Shown: positions 49,191-63,060, numbered from the stretch's first letter. The stretch is 64,000 nt of DNA from Hymenolepis diminuta (GCA_900708905.1 CAADRB010000030.1:676707-740706); one strand, 5' to 3'. Program-made: numbers and translations. Notes: a model not told the origin generated them from the letters alone.

Positions 49191-50995
49191 ATACATTTTG
49201 CTGGAAGATAAGGAGTGACTTTTGGTGCCTTGTTTGAAGAATGTTGCATATTAGAAGACTCTAACCTAGATTGGAGGAAAATTGCTTGGCCAATGCCCTT
49301 TCAAGCTTCCGCAAATTTCACTGCTCTAAGATAGGAAAGAAGGCTGTGGCAGTGGGAGATTATTTGACTGAGGAAAGAACAGACGGCGAAGACAGTAATC
49401 TGAAATGAGGCTAAGTGGGACAGAGTACAGCTCAAAATGCAGGAGGTAAATAACGGGGAACCTATCGATGCACAAACTAAAGGGGGAAGAATTAGTTGGA
49501 AACAGGAGTATGTAGAGTTCAACATTTAGAATTCCAAATACTGGGCGAAATTGCTAAAAGGGTAAAGCATTGTATAGCAACTTGAGTGACGGCAGTTTCG
49601 AATGATGGCGAAAAATTCCTAAGTCTCTACTGGACAGTAGAATTTCATGAAGTAATAAAACACTGTCTTAAAGACGATTAGCACTTATACTTCTCAATCC
49701 TGGCCCTATTATCTTTAAGTCAGTTTTGGTATTCTTTTTTTTCAAATAAGCAGTTTAAAAGAGAGAAAAATTTACTACTTACCTGGAAAGCTCATTTTAA
49801 AATCTCTTTTAGGGAAATTATTTACCATCATTTGAACCGGAGTATAAAAATTCCTCGTGATCGAACCTTTCCAAATGAAACTTTGGGAAATTTTAGAAAA
49901 GTAGTCTAATCGTATGAACCATCAGTTTTTTAACCCGGTAATAGTATGAGGTGCGGGTGGAACTTTCTAATATTTTAAAATTAATATCTTAAACATAATA
50001 AATTATCTTAATTTGAATTTATTAATTATATGATAGTTTTTAATTCAATTTTATTTAACATATTTTCATCTTTTCACAAAATTTAATAAAATTAAAGCAA
50101 ACGCAAGAAGGATACCCACGATTGTCATAATTTCAAAATTAGCTTTCATTTTAAAGTAGGCGCTTCACAAGTTGGGAAGCGAAGTGGCTAGAAAATTTTT
50201 GCCTGATAAATAGCATTTTACGAAATTAAAAAAAGGAGGGTTAAGTTTGTGCTTCTAACGCTTTGATATGTATGCCTAATAAATCGCCCCCAAGTTTAAA
50301 ACTAGCCAATGAAAACTCCGCCGATTGGAGTGGTTTTAAACTCTAAATTTCGGCACAAATACCGCTAAATTAAATTTGTTTATAAATGTTCTAGAGATTC
50401 AAAGACTGTTGCACTAAGGGTACGCGTTAACTAAGATAATTCAAAGTCTTAAAGCAATAATTTCTAAGATGATAATAATAACTTTGTGTCCCATAAAACC
50501 CGAAGAAGTTCCAAAAATTGGTATTCTGAAGTTTATGCTATTCAGTTTATTTAATTGATAACCTGCTAAATGCGATTCTATTTCATATTGATATGCATAG
50601 AGACTATTATTTGTTTATTGCCCCATTTTTTCTCTTCGGAATTATGAGAAGCAATAAATTGTGGTTTTATAAAACTCAGATGCCATTTAATAAGGCTTTA
50701 ACTTTTCACTTTCTTTGAAGGGGAACAGAGGGGGCTATAAGCTTAACCACCATTTTTTTAGGGTCAAGGAAAAATTAAATTATGTATAATTATTAAATAT
50801 TTTCACTTGATGACGTTAATATTTATTTTATATTTTCTTCCCATTGCTATTAAAATGGCTAATAACCTCTGTATTATTTATGTGAGCTTACATGAATTAC
50901 GTCACTTCACATACCTCGATTTGAAATGTGATAAATTCTCGCTATGACAACGAGAACTCGTGTTTTTCCTTCTTCTGGCTGGACATTAACACTCC

Positions 50996-51157
50996 GGTCT
51001 CATTTACGGGAGTACTCGTGGTGTGCTCAAGGTCTTCCTCGTGAATATGATTCGCGATGCTGTTACTTATACCGAGCACGCGAAGCGCAAGACCGTTACT
51101 GATAGGGATGTTGTCTACGCACTCAAGGACCTTACCTTCTACGGTTTCGGGGCTTAA
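50996..51157 (+). pseudogene. Truncated histone H4 pseudogene
   Basis: Reads as the C-terminal half of histone H4: [15 protein letters not shown], then [17 protein letters not shown], then [11 protein letters not shown], then TFYGFGA and a stop. Canonical H4 has [37 protein letters not shown] and KRQGRTLYGFGG. The tail is therefore two codons shorter, and EET, EN, AM and the final residues are changed. Sequence upstream of the GLIY codons is unrelated, so the N-terminal half including the acetylated tail is gone. H4 is nearly invariant, so substitutions plus truncation mean a relic. A degenerate histone 3' stem-loop follows at 51269. GC content and codon use differ from the AT-rich surroundings, as expected for a histone gene. 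Confidence 0.85.
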
Positions 51158-51263
51158 AGAGCCGTTTAGAGTGTCGGCTAACTGCGATGTCTCTCACCTC
51201 TTCTTTACTGTTTGGGAGGCAGACATTTGTATTGATGCTTGCCCGTAAGTAGTAGTGCGCACA

Positions 51264-51285
51264 CGAACGCCCCTTTAGGGCCACC
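51264..51285 (+). terminator. Degenerate histone 3' stem-loop
   Basis: GCCCCTTTAGGGCCACC resembles the replication-histone mRNA processing element (GGCYCTTTTCAGRGCC then ACC). The stem is GCCC/GGGC and the loop is shortened. It is 112 bp past the H4 stop, further than usual. Confidence 0.5.
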
Positions 51286-51312
51286 GGACATAGCAAACCT
51301 GGTTGTTCTATC

Positions 51313-51329
51313 TATATATATATATAGTT
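51313..51329. repeat. TA microsatellite
   Basis: CTATCTATATATATATATAG, a short (TA)n run close behind the H4 relic. Confidence 0.7.
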
Positions 51330-54300
51330 AATGATTGACCGTGTTAAGTTTGCATATCTAGATGTGGACGTAGAAATCCATTAATCGATAATCCAGTGTA
51401 CAAGGGATGAGATTTATCCGTTTCTTTCATGTACACAGAAAATATTTGGTCAGGATTCTTAACATATTTATTTTATATCAATAATCCTCTTTACCAGTTA
51501 CATCCAACCACTCTCAACTATGGTTACACGTCGTTAGAATAGAAAAAATGGTTTAGCAACTTAGCAACAATGAACTTATCTGAGGTTTTGTTAATTTTGT
51601 ATTTGCAGTAAATTTTAAACGTGCTGCTCTTAACGTTATTTATTTTAAACTGTTCTATGATATCGTCTATGAGACTGTAATCAGTTATTTCTGTAAAATA
51701 AATCTGAATTTTTTTAATTTTATAAATAACAGTTATAAACTTTATGATTATAATATCGTTTTCTTCCAATTCTCTCTTGATTTTGTGTTTTTAGAAGCTT
51801 ATTTCCTAATTACTCTTACCCTCCATTATCCATTGCCGTCGGCTGAAGGGAGTTCCCAAACGGAAAGTAAGAATAAAGCAGAAATCTATCATCAAGATAT
51901 GCTGAGAAGTTCAGACTAAAAGATTGTGAAAAGCTTAAGAGATTAATCACAAAAATTTCACCGTACATAAATATAACAGAAGTAGCTAATGATTAAAAGG
52001 TCATCGAATTATTTCATCACTTAGCTCATAAAATGCTGAGATATAAGTCATCCGAGACCTTTTATGTTAAGATCATGTCATTTAAGATCATTCCGCTTTC
52101 TCAACCCTTGGAAGAAAAACAAATTGAAAAGACTGATCATTAGTTTTCTATCCCCTCCATTTTTAATAACTGCTTCTTTCCTGTAAAAATGTTCAGAATT
52201 TATTTGCTTTGCTGTGGAATATAGTATAATGATATAACATCAAAATATCAAAATTGCTGAGCACATATCAAGAAATTTATTTTGTAAGCAGCTCATTTTG
52301 ATAAAGAATTTACAATACTTGATATTTCCTTATTAAGTAGCTCTTTTTGAACTTCCTTCTTGTTTATTCACTCAGCAGATGTTCGAAGTAGTTTCTGAAT
52401 TCCATCAGTATATCTTGCAAGTATCGAGACCGGTTTGTGCCATCACATTTTGAAAAAGTGTAACCCATTACATATTCTATATCCTTAGACCCTTGATTTC
52501 CAAGTTCGGTAAAAAGACAATTGTGATCACTTCAAAATATATTTAACACATTTTCTCAGAAAAAAGAATAAAATTCGTTGATGAATTAAGAGATTTTCTG
52601 AAATTGTGTTCCTCTCTCTACTTTTGCTTACTTCCTATAAACGTGTCGTACCTCAAATGTCACTTATAATAAACTACAGGTGGAAGGATATCTCGGATAC
52701 TGAATAAGGAGAAAATTATATGCATCTTAAATATAACACCTTCTAAGGCTAAATTTTATAAAAATTCCCATATTAAAAGAATTTTTGTAACTCTGCATTT
52801 GATTATCTACCCAAAAGGCATATAAAATCCAACAATGATTTCAATATATCCTCTAATGGATGAAATTTCTTTAATTAAAAATTTTGAACCAATTACAATT
52901 GAGAGGATTAAACATAAAGCCATCAATAATTGAGATCCAGCTCACTTTTTCCAAATTTAAATCTTTACAATTTAAAAGGGTAGTAGCCAAAATTTACAAA
53001 TAAAATGTATTTATGAACTTTAATTTCAGAAAGAAACCAGACAACGGAGGTTTGAAATTATTGAAATCTAGTGTGTAGTATATAATGATTGTTCTATATC
53101 ATTAAATCATTGACAATTTGATTGGCTTAATTCCACTTAAGCGGAAACGTGTTCTTGCCTCATTGCTCTCAAAATTTCATTATATTGGAACCATTTTTTA
53201 CCATTTTTATTAAGAAACATTTTTTTCAAACATGTGGAACTCTTTGACAAACCCGAATATCTATTTATTTTAACTTAATTTAAATAGAGTTTTGATGCGA
53301 AGTTGTTAAAATTGGTTAGTTGAACAGACGTTCAAAATATTAATGACGGATTCAACCAGTTGCTAGTTTTGGCAAGTTTTCTGACTCCCCTATGTGCGCA
53401 TATACACATATGTACGGGACGAAAATATTTTTAAATAGTAGAGGCCTCGGACAACTTGCACGAATATATTACCGACCACCGACATTATAATCCACGTCAA
53501 GGTGAAAGGTTAAGAATTTTCATCCCGGAAAATTAGTTGAAGCCGGGTAACAATACATTAATTATGAGGGGTAAAGTGTATTGGCTCGAATTGAAGTTGA
53601 GAATAAAGTCTGGATATCGAAGGAATTTTATTTCATCATGCAATTTTTAATGTCTCAAATTTCATAATTTGTCCTAAGGATTACTGAGTAAATTATTCTC
53701 TACGATGTCAAGTTGATTGATTGGTTGATTAATTGGGATGGTCAGCCCTACCGCCTCAACGAATTTCTTTTCCTAAAGGCCAAGAAATCAAAATGATATT
53801 CTCGTGAATATTATTTCTGATCTCGTTAATGGGAAAGAGGCAAAAGAAGCATAAGAGAAAGGGAAAGGAATTAACAAAAGACAAAAGACAGAACTGAACT
53901 GACTTTCGAGCATCATTTAAGTTTTTATCTTTGTTGGAGCACCGTTAGGCACTCAGTTTGATGCTTTATTGAAATATCACGTTCTCAATAATTTTGGATT
54001 ATTTTCTCAACTTTGGATTCTAAAAATCAGCCGCTTGCATTTTTAGTAAGTACAATCATCAAGATTCAGGAAAGCTGATTAATACAAGAGAAGAAGAAAG
54101 GGTAGTTCGGATTTTTAAATAGTATTTATTAAATTGAAATGCCCAACAAAGTCTTTCAAAATGCAAAATTTCATCTCAAGTTATTTATTGCAATAAAAGT
54201 TAAATTTAAATGTAAAAATCCAATGATTTTTGCACCACTGATGAGGTTACTGTTCAGTGAAATCAAAAATCAATAAACTTTATTTGCGCAATTTCAGAAT

Positions 54301-57300
54301 ACTATAAACCTTATAAATGCAGGAGCGTTAAGATACCATATCTCACAATACCATTATCACTGTTGACATTCAGTGCAATACCAGTCCATCCACAAACTTT
54401 TGAGTTGATTCGTATCGCAGATGGATAAAGATACGAAATCTCCAAAAGAAGATTAAATTGTCATTCACCCAAGACACTGAATCTGTATAACTATTAAATC
54501 AGTTAACAAATGAAGTTGCACGATAACTACACACTATCTATTTTCCTTCAGTGTTTTGTCCTCTCTTCCTTTCCTTCATAATAGGATTCTTCCGAATGTG
54601 TTTTAACTCTGAAAAAAACATAGTTAAACACTTGGAGGAAAATTATCCTAGTTCTTTAGAAGGGCGAGGAGACACAACTTGTCTGATTCAGCTAAAAACG
54701 GTTGAAATCCACCACTAATATAAATGCTTTTTTAAATTTTCTACTACCTGATTCACGAAGCCTACCTATTTTGCATCTGACGGAATTTTGAGAATATAAA
54801 TTCCGATCATGAGTAACAAAATGATGTCGAAAATGAACTAAATACTTATACTTATTATTTGACTAAATTTGGAAACTGAGGAAAATATTAGTTTATTTAG
54901 GTTATTTTATTCATTTCCACATTTATTGGTGGATTTTGAATACATGGATCTAATTAATAAAAAACAAAGATTTAGATTATCAAAATACTGAAATATCCTC
55001 GTGTCTGATTATTTCACCCTTAATTCACTTTAATAGGTCCGTCTGAATCGACACACACAGAATTTGTTAAAAAACTGTCTAATCAATTTAAGTGTTGTGC
55101 TCTCAAATAGCCACACTTTTTCCTCTATCTCTCTCTATCGGCAAGAGATAGGGCATCCTGATACACTCCAAAGCTTTTGCTGTCCACCACAAATAATTTA
55201 ACTAATGGAAACCGCGCTACACACGAAATTAGCGCCTCGCAATTCAGAATCCCAAATTAAAACAAAAGGTGTGCGCGAAAAGAGGATAAAAGTAGGGAGA
55301 GGAGGTGAGGGGGAGGCAAAGAAGAAGGAATGAACCCACTGGCGTTTTGCTTACTTACCCAAAAATTTCCCCAATTAGGATGAGAAATTGAAAGGACCAT
55401 CTTGGTCGTATGCAGCATTATCAGCTAGTTCTGACGCCATTAATAGAACTAACCGAGATTGAAAAATGCCTCAATACGTCTCATGCTCAATTAATTATCC
55501 CTGCCTAATTTGATTAGTCAGTTTCACATGTAAAACTATTCTAAGTAAACTTAGGGATGAATTTAAATCAACTTCTGCCGCAAAATGCTCATTTAAAAGT
55601 TACTATTCTTTAATCACATTACTCTCGGCATTTTGCCCTAGAAAGCATTTTTAGATTAATTACCCTATTTTAATAAATCACTATGAAGGCTATGAATTCG
55701 GAAACTCTCCTATTCGTTTTACCAAAGTGGTTGGTAGCCAAAATCTATGCCTCTGCAAGGGATCAATAGTCAAACAATATTTTTTTATTATTAAACTCAG
55801 AGTACAAGATCTTTCAAATCCCTGTGCTTATTTTTTGTGATTTAAAACAGTTTTGTATCTCCTAATGACTGAAATTTATTCCGTTCTTCCAATAGCTCAT
55901 TTACAGACTTACATGCTGTTTATCAGTCTTTTCCTCTAGCTATTGAAAATTATCTTTTTTTCAATTTCCTTTATCCTTTTTCTCTTCATTATAAATATTC
56001 AGCCAAAATCTGAATTTTGTTCTATCTTATAATGGTGAAGTGTGTGAAAATTTGAGCAATTGTTTAGCACAAATCTCCATATTTTAACTGTTCAAACTTT
56101 CAAATTCAAAACTATCAAACAGTTATTTATTAGCTATTAAATTCTTCCATTTTCAACATTCTAACTTAACTAACAACTGTCATTTTTTCTAAAGTATATT
56201 GATGAAGATATATTAATGAATTGTATGTTGTCAAATCTTTCTACTCAATTATGTGTAGTTAGTTACGCCATGTGTCGGAATTAATGGACTTTTAAAGTGT
56301 CACATGGGAACGAGACCAAGAGAGTGAGTATCTTTCATAAGCTGACCGGTAACATAGGAAATAGTCGGATGGGTTTACACCCTGAGACGGTAACCAATTT
56401 GAAGTTAGAGTTGTTTTGGTGAGCTGAGATGCCGCTTACAGAGGCGGGGAGTTTCGAGTAAGGAGGAGGAGAGGGATTCGTCCTCCCTTTTCCTTTTAAA
56501 ATATATGAAAAGTTATTAATTAATTCATCGTCTTTATCAAAACATAGATAAAACTGAATAGGTTTATTTCAAATCACAGTGAGATTCTTGTAGACTTCTA
56601 GGTGGAAATGTCAAAGATCTAAGGGAGTTCGAACTACTTTGCAGAGTTAGTTATATTATTGAATTTTTAAATATCTTTCCCGTCTGTTCGCTTCTGTTTA
56701 ATTAATTTATTTATTTATTTAAGCAGGCTCTATGATCAAATGAGCCGAAAGTAGATAGTTCCGATTAGGTAGTATGTATAATACGATATATCATGTCACT
56801 TAATAAATATGTCACTGACACATTTAAACATTTTAGACTCTTATTCGAGTAGACTGCCAAGAATATTCCATTTAAATGCCAAATCTCCTTAGTTTTTGTA
56901 ATTTATTCCCGATTTCTGGCTTCTATTTACTCCTTTTCTTTAAAATAAATATGAGACTGTAGGAATACTCATATCTGATCACCTTCTCGATTAGATATTT
57001 TATACTAAGCTCAATTTTGATCGGTTATGGATCTTTTAATTTTGGCTAGCCATGCGTATGTGATGGACGTTACCATTCAATGATTATAACGTGCTATGCT
57101 TCAAACGCTTTCTTCTTACCTCAAATAAATTAAACCTGGTTTGTAAAATGTATAATTACGTATAATATCAAATAACAATTCTGTGAATTTAAAAGTTGGA
57201 GTAATATCACGACAAAATCTTTTAAACTTGGTTAACTTTAGGTATATTTTTTTTTCCTTCTATAAGAAAGTATTCAAGAACGCAAATTTTCATTCTTCAA

Positions 57301-58378
57301 AATCGATGCGCTTGTATCATTCAAACGTTTTTAAAGCTGAGATCCAGGTGAATGAAATGCCAAAAAAATTATTCAGAATGTGAAATAGATACCACTACTC
57401 AAACTGTATGGAGCTATTTGGTTCTAATATCAAAATCTTCGAAGTTTATTTTCTCTCCTCAGAAAATTTGTCAGTGAAAGCTATTTATTCTTCTCTCTGT
57501 TGTATTATTTTTGAGTAAGCGGACAAAGTTATTATGAAAATCCAAATGTGCGAGGGTGGCCATATATGAAAATGGAGCTAAACAACCGAGTTTCAGTTGA
57601 CGTTAGTGTCCAAAATGGGTCAAGCTAAGCCAGAGATGACATTTGCTACATATTTCTAGACAAATATATGCTCTACATACACCTCATTCCCATATTTTGG
57701 ATTTTCATTTTCCTTTTCTAATATGTTTAACATTGATTAAACTTATACTTATGAAACGAATATCGTCGGATCATTTATTTTTTCGAATTATTTAATGAAA
57801 ACCTAAAGCATTTTTGCAAGGAAATTCTAGTGGAACCGTTTAGTTGACTGTGGATAAATTAATTTCCAATTAAAACAATCTTCTAAAATTTAATTTATCA
57901 TGTATCCCCACTACAACGTTGAACAATTAATTAGTACAACTGTTTCATGCAATCCTAACTATCTCTGAAAATTTACTGACTGTCAAGAAATCAGAACAGG
58001 CAGAAACTAGCCCCATTCAATTGATCTCTGGTTTAGATAAACTTGTGTAAGATTTATGTGAAATTTAGCCATCCTTTAATTGGGATGACATCAAAAATAA
58101 TGCCCTAGAATGAATAATCGAGCAAAACCATCTGCCGATTTTGATTGTTCCTCTATTTCAAGGAGATATGGTTTGCTTGAGATTAATGGAAAATGTGAAA
58201 TAAAGAAGATCCTTAAATAATTTTTATGCTACAAATTGTTGTAATTAATTTATCAATATCATTTCTGAGCATTTTTTTTTCTAAATTAGAACGAAATATC
58301 CCAAGTTTGATTAAGGAGATTACTAAGTGTGCTCTGCTATATTAAATCAAGCCGGTTGTTATTATTATGCTAGTATTC

Positions 58379-58392
58379 TCTCTCTCTCTCTT
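58379..58392. repeat. CT microsatellite
   Basis: (TC)n run of about 14 bp. Confidence 0.7.
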
Positions 58393-60374
58393 AGAAGAAT
58401 AAAATGTATCTGATGTTGTTGACTTCCTATTCATACTTTTAAGATTGAAGTCGCCAAAATGAATTCGCCCAGAAAATAGGAACAGATCCAGCTGTTTGAA
58501 TACTGGAACATTAGAATATGATGCAATGGATTATCCTTGAGAAGTAAAAAGCTTACGGCCGGAATCCGAAGATCTACCCCTTTAAGGTCTTTTTTAACAT
58601 TCTATCCCTAATTTCTATTTCTATTCGACCCTCTATCTTTATCTTCTAATGAACTATTTTATTGTTACCTTTTCCAGATGCTTTGCCATGATGAAAAACG
58701 GAAATTTTTCGGGTTGCGATGGGTAGAATAATAAATACCTAGTTGAAGACTTTATGAAATAGATATAATGCTTCTTATATTTTCGATTCTAATGAAACCT
58801 CGGTTTTATGTTCAAGTTATTTCTAATCACCTTCAAACCCCGAATTGTTTAATTTTTGTTATGTTAGATATCTTTTTAATTTTCATTAAGCAGATTGAAA
58901 CCAAGATCCGTGATATTTCAAATCATCACATTTCGCAGCATTGGAAGCATGCGTTTTGCTGTCTATTTGAATTTATATACATTCAGAAATTTTGCCAATA
59001 TTCAAATGAAATTTGAAATACAAATAAAATTAAAGGTAACTAGTATAAATCATTCGTAACTGATGCGCTGGTTCTGACGATATTTAGACGAATAATTAAG
59101 GGTGAGTAAGGCTACTTATATAGAAGAAATACTTGATATTTCTCCGCACTTTAAAACCCGAGGTTACGGAAATTTGCTTCAAGTTTTAGTGAAGAACCGA
59201 ATGCACCTTTGACCCCAAATGCATTTATCCTACTTTTCATGATGAGCACGGTTTTAAGGTAAAACTGAACTAATGACCTAAGCTTTTAAATTAAGTATTT
59301 GCATACGTCTTTAAGGAAAAACATATGAAATTATTTGCAGTTAATATCGGACTGACACAGTAAAGAAATGATGCTCATTTTCTAGTGATAAGTAATTGAA
59401 AGGCACTCATAATGCATTAGGATTAAAATCAACCAGAATGAAGGAATGATCGAAATTTTAATGATATTCGACTACTATAATACTGTAACAGTTTTCCAGT
59501 TAAATAAGTTTATAATTTTAGAAGGTAGAACCATTCTTTTAACAGACTGATTGGAAAGTAATTCTCTATTATGATATTCAAAAGTTCAAATGTTCGAAAA
59601 TCCGTTTTGGAATAGGAAGATAATGGATGACCATTTTAACAGCCAAGATCTGTCAAACATAATGCAAGATCACAATTTTTACCTAGAATCGGTTTAAGAG
59701 ACTGCAGGCCAGTGCTTAATACAAATTCAAGATCAAATAAAACTCTTCTGTTTTGTGTTCTTCTTAAATTCCGTTTTATAAAAAACTGATTTATCATTAA
59801 TTTTTACAAAAAAGGTAGTTGATTCTCAATCATTCTGTAGATAAAAATTAGAGAGCGAAGAGCATTCTTTTATCTACTCATTAGAATGAAAAGCAAGAAC
59901 AAATTCTTTTTTTATTTCTTTGTGATAATGAAGGAGCAAGTCTAGTCTCCTGGGGAGAGTAGAGTAAATAACCACTTTTGCTAATTTAAATTTACTTAAG
60001 TTGTTAAAACAAGCAAATTTGTTTGAATATTTATGCGAAGTTTAGATATCCACACCTGTATTTTAAGTCACGAGAAACTCAGTGATCATCTGAAGGTAAA
60101 AAACGGTCGCTAATTTTCACATTTGTAGGTACCCTACCGAAAATGAGCTTGTTTTGATCCTTTCTGGTTTACCTAAGAATTGATTTTGCAAGACTGAAAT
60201 GCAAAAAGGAATATTCTTTTGAGTTGAGTAGTGAGGTAAACACATCGATTCTCATGGACCACATTTCCTCATCCTTTCTCCAAGTATATACTTTATGTTG
60301 TATATTTACTTTTCTGAATAATACTATTTTCATATTAACTTCCAAGCCCGTTTAGGAAAGTCTTTTCCAATGCC

Positions 60375-60560
60375 CATTTTTGGGGGAAAGTAGTATCATG
60401 AGGTCTCTCTAATGAGAGAATCGAATTCTACCACCCTCTATATTAGCCAGGCTTAAACATTGCGAGTGTGTGTGCCGATGGGTATCAAATTCGTACACTT
60501 TGACATGGAAGACGTGCATGCTGACCACTGCATCACCATCGCGCAATATAATTTGTACTA
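60375..60560 (-). repeat. tRNA-derived SINE copy (family B)
   Basis: Minus strand: 'gatggtgatgcagtggtcag' (A-box region, compare tRNA GCAGTGGTTAG), 'cacgtcttccatgtcaaag', 'cgaatttgatacccatcgg' (B-box region, compare GGTTCGATACCC), 'cacacacactcgc', then 'ggtggtagaattcgattctc', which matches the tail near 13920. The most complete A-to-tail order in the window. Confidence 0.65.
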
Positions 60561-61871
60561 GTTTTATAGATAGACATATTTATTAATTTTGTCTATATAA
60601 TTATACAAATTATACTTACGTTCATGAAATTTAATAAACGTTGCGACTTTCCTCCCAAGTGCTATCTTGGCTGCTAGAATAAACAAAACAGTCAGTGTTG
60701 CTCGACCAATAATGGACTTAAATCGATCGATCAATAATTTCCGAAAGTTGTGATCGTTACGTCACCCATGAACCGGGAAGCTTAAACATTAGGAAATCAT
60801 AGAGCATAATATGTCCCATTTATATAATATGGATAACAAAATGCTTCCAGAATTCAAATATAGTAAGACTCCTGAAGACCTGACATCATGACTTACTTCT
60901 TCTAGAGCCTCTACGCTGTTTCACGCATTACTGAACTGTTTCTCGGTCTTCATATTTGGATACGTTTCCATGATTAAAACTTGCACTGCTTATCGTAATA
61001 ATAGCAATATTATATTTTATGCTCACAGAACCTTAAAACCATCAAAGTAATTTTTCTTTTAAAATAATGATAGCAATCTTAATGTCCGTATTTAAGCTTG
61101 AAATTAGAAGTCTGTTGCATTTTCTCCAGCCATCTTTTATCAGCTGATGCATTAATCCTATTTCTCTTTCGAAAAAGCAAAAAATGACCCTCTGACGGCT
61201 AATGCAAGGGGAAAATGGATATAATTTTCAAAATTCCTTTAAATTCTTCTTTTGTTTATTCAAACAAACAGGCCTACCTACCGTTGTTCCCTTCTTGCAT
61301 TTTATAATCAATCAAGGCTGAAAATAAAATGGCGCATTCGACTAATAAATTAAATATGATTCCCGAAAATCAAAGTACTTTTTGCTGATTAGCACAAGGG
61401 AATTTATCTTGTTAAGTTGAATATTCAAGTGTAATTTATCTACGTCCGTCTGCTTTATTTTATTGAAAAGTAAATTATAATAAAGTTTCGACTTGTCGGA
61501 ATTTAGCAACTGCACAAGATGTATAGAGGAAGCATTGAATGCCAATGTAGTCCTTTAACCGATAGTTTGATAATGTTATCCTATGCTTAAATCGTATTAT
61601 AAACCTACCATCCAAAAGCAGTGCATTTTTTAAAACAAATTATGAATTCATATGATGATTAGGGTTTATTTCTTACACATGGCAAGGTAAATATACGGGT
61701 TTTCACAGCGGAAAAAAATCTGAACACAAAGAACAATAAGGCCCTTTAATAAAAGTTAATGAAATTAGACTGATTTTAAGCAAAAAATTAAATCAGATCG
61801 CCAAGGGTCTCACAAAATTTGAACTTTGGATTCAGCTTTTCCTTCTAATATTCCAATATTTTAAAGAATTT

Positions 61872-61920
61872 GTTCATTTTTGTTACCCACGCTACGAAAG
61901 TGTAACAAAACAAAATGAAC
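61872..61920. repeat. Imperfect hairpin
   Basis: GTTCATTTTTGTTAC pairs with GTAACAAAACAAAATGAAC across a short loop, with a small bulge in one arm. No coding or known RNA family is recognised. Confidence 0.55.
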
Positions 61921-62398
61921 GCAATACAGCGAAACTGTCCAGCAAAAGATGAAATGGTGTGGAGGATCGAAAGGGAGCATATAATAAAGTCAGAATATTA
62001 GAGATCTTATAATATTTTAATGATGTAAGTATTGAATTTTCCTAATTATCTTAATGGCTAAATTCACTTTGTAGTACCCAAATGCCCCAAGGCTCTAGAT
62101 TTCTTGGTGGGTTCGTGCCCGCGATGTTCAGATCTTCTTGACCAGTTAATTTAAATGAATGGTTGGACAAATTACTTTTATTTATCTTTATTTTCTTACA
62201 GTCAAGTGCAAGTAGATAAGCAAAGCCGTTATAGACAAAATAGAGCTCACTAAAGTTCACTATAATCATTATTGTTGTGAGCATGTGTTTTATGCAAATA
62301 TGATCTTAAAATTATCAAATGTACACTAATTTAATTAGATCACTAAATGTTTTCGTTCTATAAATAAACCATCATTTGGAAACTCATCAGCCGCTTAC

Positions 62399-62535
62399 CA
62401 CAAGTCGGCCTGTACTTTTACTTGTATTTCAAATTGTGGTGGCCCAGAGAGGACTGATGAACCCAACCTATCCAGGTCATTGCCGTCCAAATTGGGTAGC
62501 GAAGTAGAGGAGGGTAAATTTAATTGCGGAAAATG
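62399..62535 (-). CDS. Possible internal coding exon, unknown protein
   Basis: A 137-bp open stretch on the minus strand, bounded by acceptor AATGTCCAG (after a pyrimidine-bearing run) and donor TTGTG|GTAAGC. It would encode HFPQLNLPSSTSLPNLDG followed by NDLDRLGSSVLSGPPQFEIQ and a few residues, entering in phase 0 and leaving in phase 2. The composition (Ser, Leu, Pro, Asp) looks protein-like and the patch is GC-richer than its flanks. No partner exon is identified. I do not recognise a family. Confidence 0.25.
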
Positions 62536-62884
62536 CTGGACATTGGAGTTTAATAGGAAGTTAAAAAGGTCATGAATCAAGATATATAAAACTGGTTGTT
62601 CCAAATGTTAAAAAATCAATTCTTAAATTTGAGCATCTCTTCGTTATTTTCAACCAATTTTTAGTAGTAGTTTTACGTGAAATTTTCGACTTTGATTATT
62701 ATCACGAAACCAATTCCATGAAAAATATAATTACCGCTATTACTCAGTTATGTAAGTGATATTAATTTCAATTCTTAATGGGATGGGTTTGGCACTTGAA
62801 ATGATCAAATGCTAAAGTTGTCTTCTTACTGGTCAGCATCTCGATAACCCACTTTTGTATAAGTGCGGCTATATTTCTCTCATG

Positions 62885-63060
62885 AAGAAACATTGACACC
62901 CTTGTGGGGCATCGGTCAGTGTCATGAACCTGATAATCATCGATGCACGACTAGTGAAAGGAATATCCAAACCAGCTAATTTTATTTTCGACAAGAGAGG
63001 GATGGCGGAATGCAAATCTCTCATTTTTGGGATCCAGGGCTTTGTTCCTCTTAAAAAAGC
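62885..63060 (+). repeat. SINE-like fragment (family B)
   Basis: 'gggcatcggtcagtgtcatg' and 'gaacctgataatcatcgatg' precede 'ggatggcggaatgcaaatct' and 'ctcattttt', which matches 13915-13945 closely. Confidence 0.5.

Larger units (their letters stand above)
45300..50995. other. Gene-free stretch
   Basis: No exon recognised. It holds a family A fragment near 49040-49190, a G-rich tract at 48121-48149 and several slightly GC-richer patches (46780-46870, 47160-47480, 49260-49530) without splice-framed open reading or known motifs. Confidence 0.55.
51330..62394. other. Gene-free stretch
   Basis: AT-rich with no recognised coding exon in 11 kb. Visible items are a CT microsatellite near 58379, a GC-richer block at 56262-56490 ending in a hairpin, GC-richer sequence at 55180-55370, a SINE-like copy at about 60375-60560 and an imperfect hairpin at 61872-61920. 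Confidence 0.5.

Noticed and set aside
49260..49530. GC-richer patch with short plus-strand reading KIGKKAVAVGDYLTEERTDG
   Set aside because: Interrupted by a stop soon after and lacking a clear acceptor; the minus-strand frame across it is not recognisable either.
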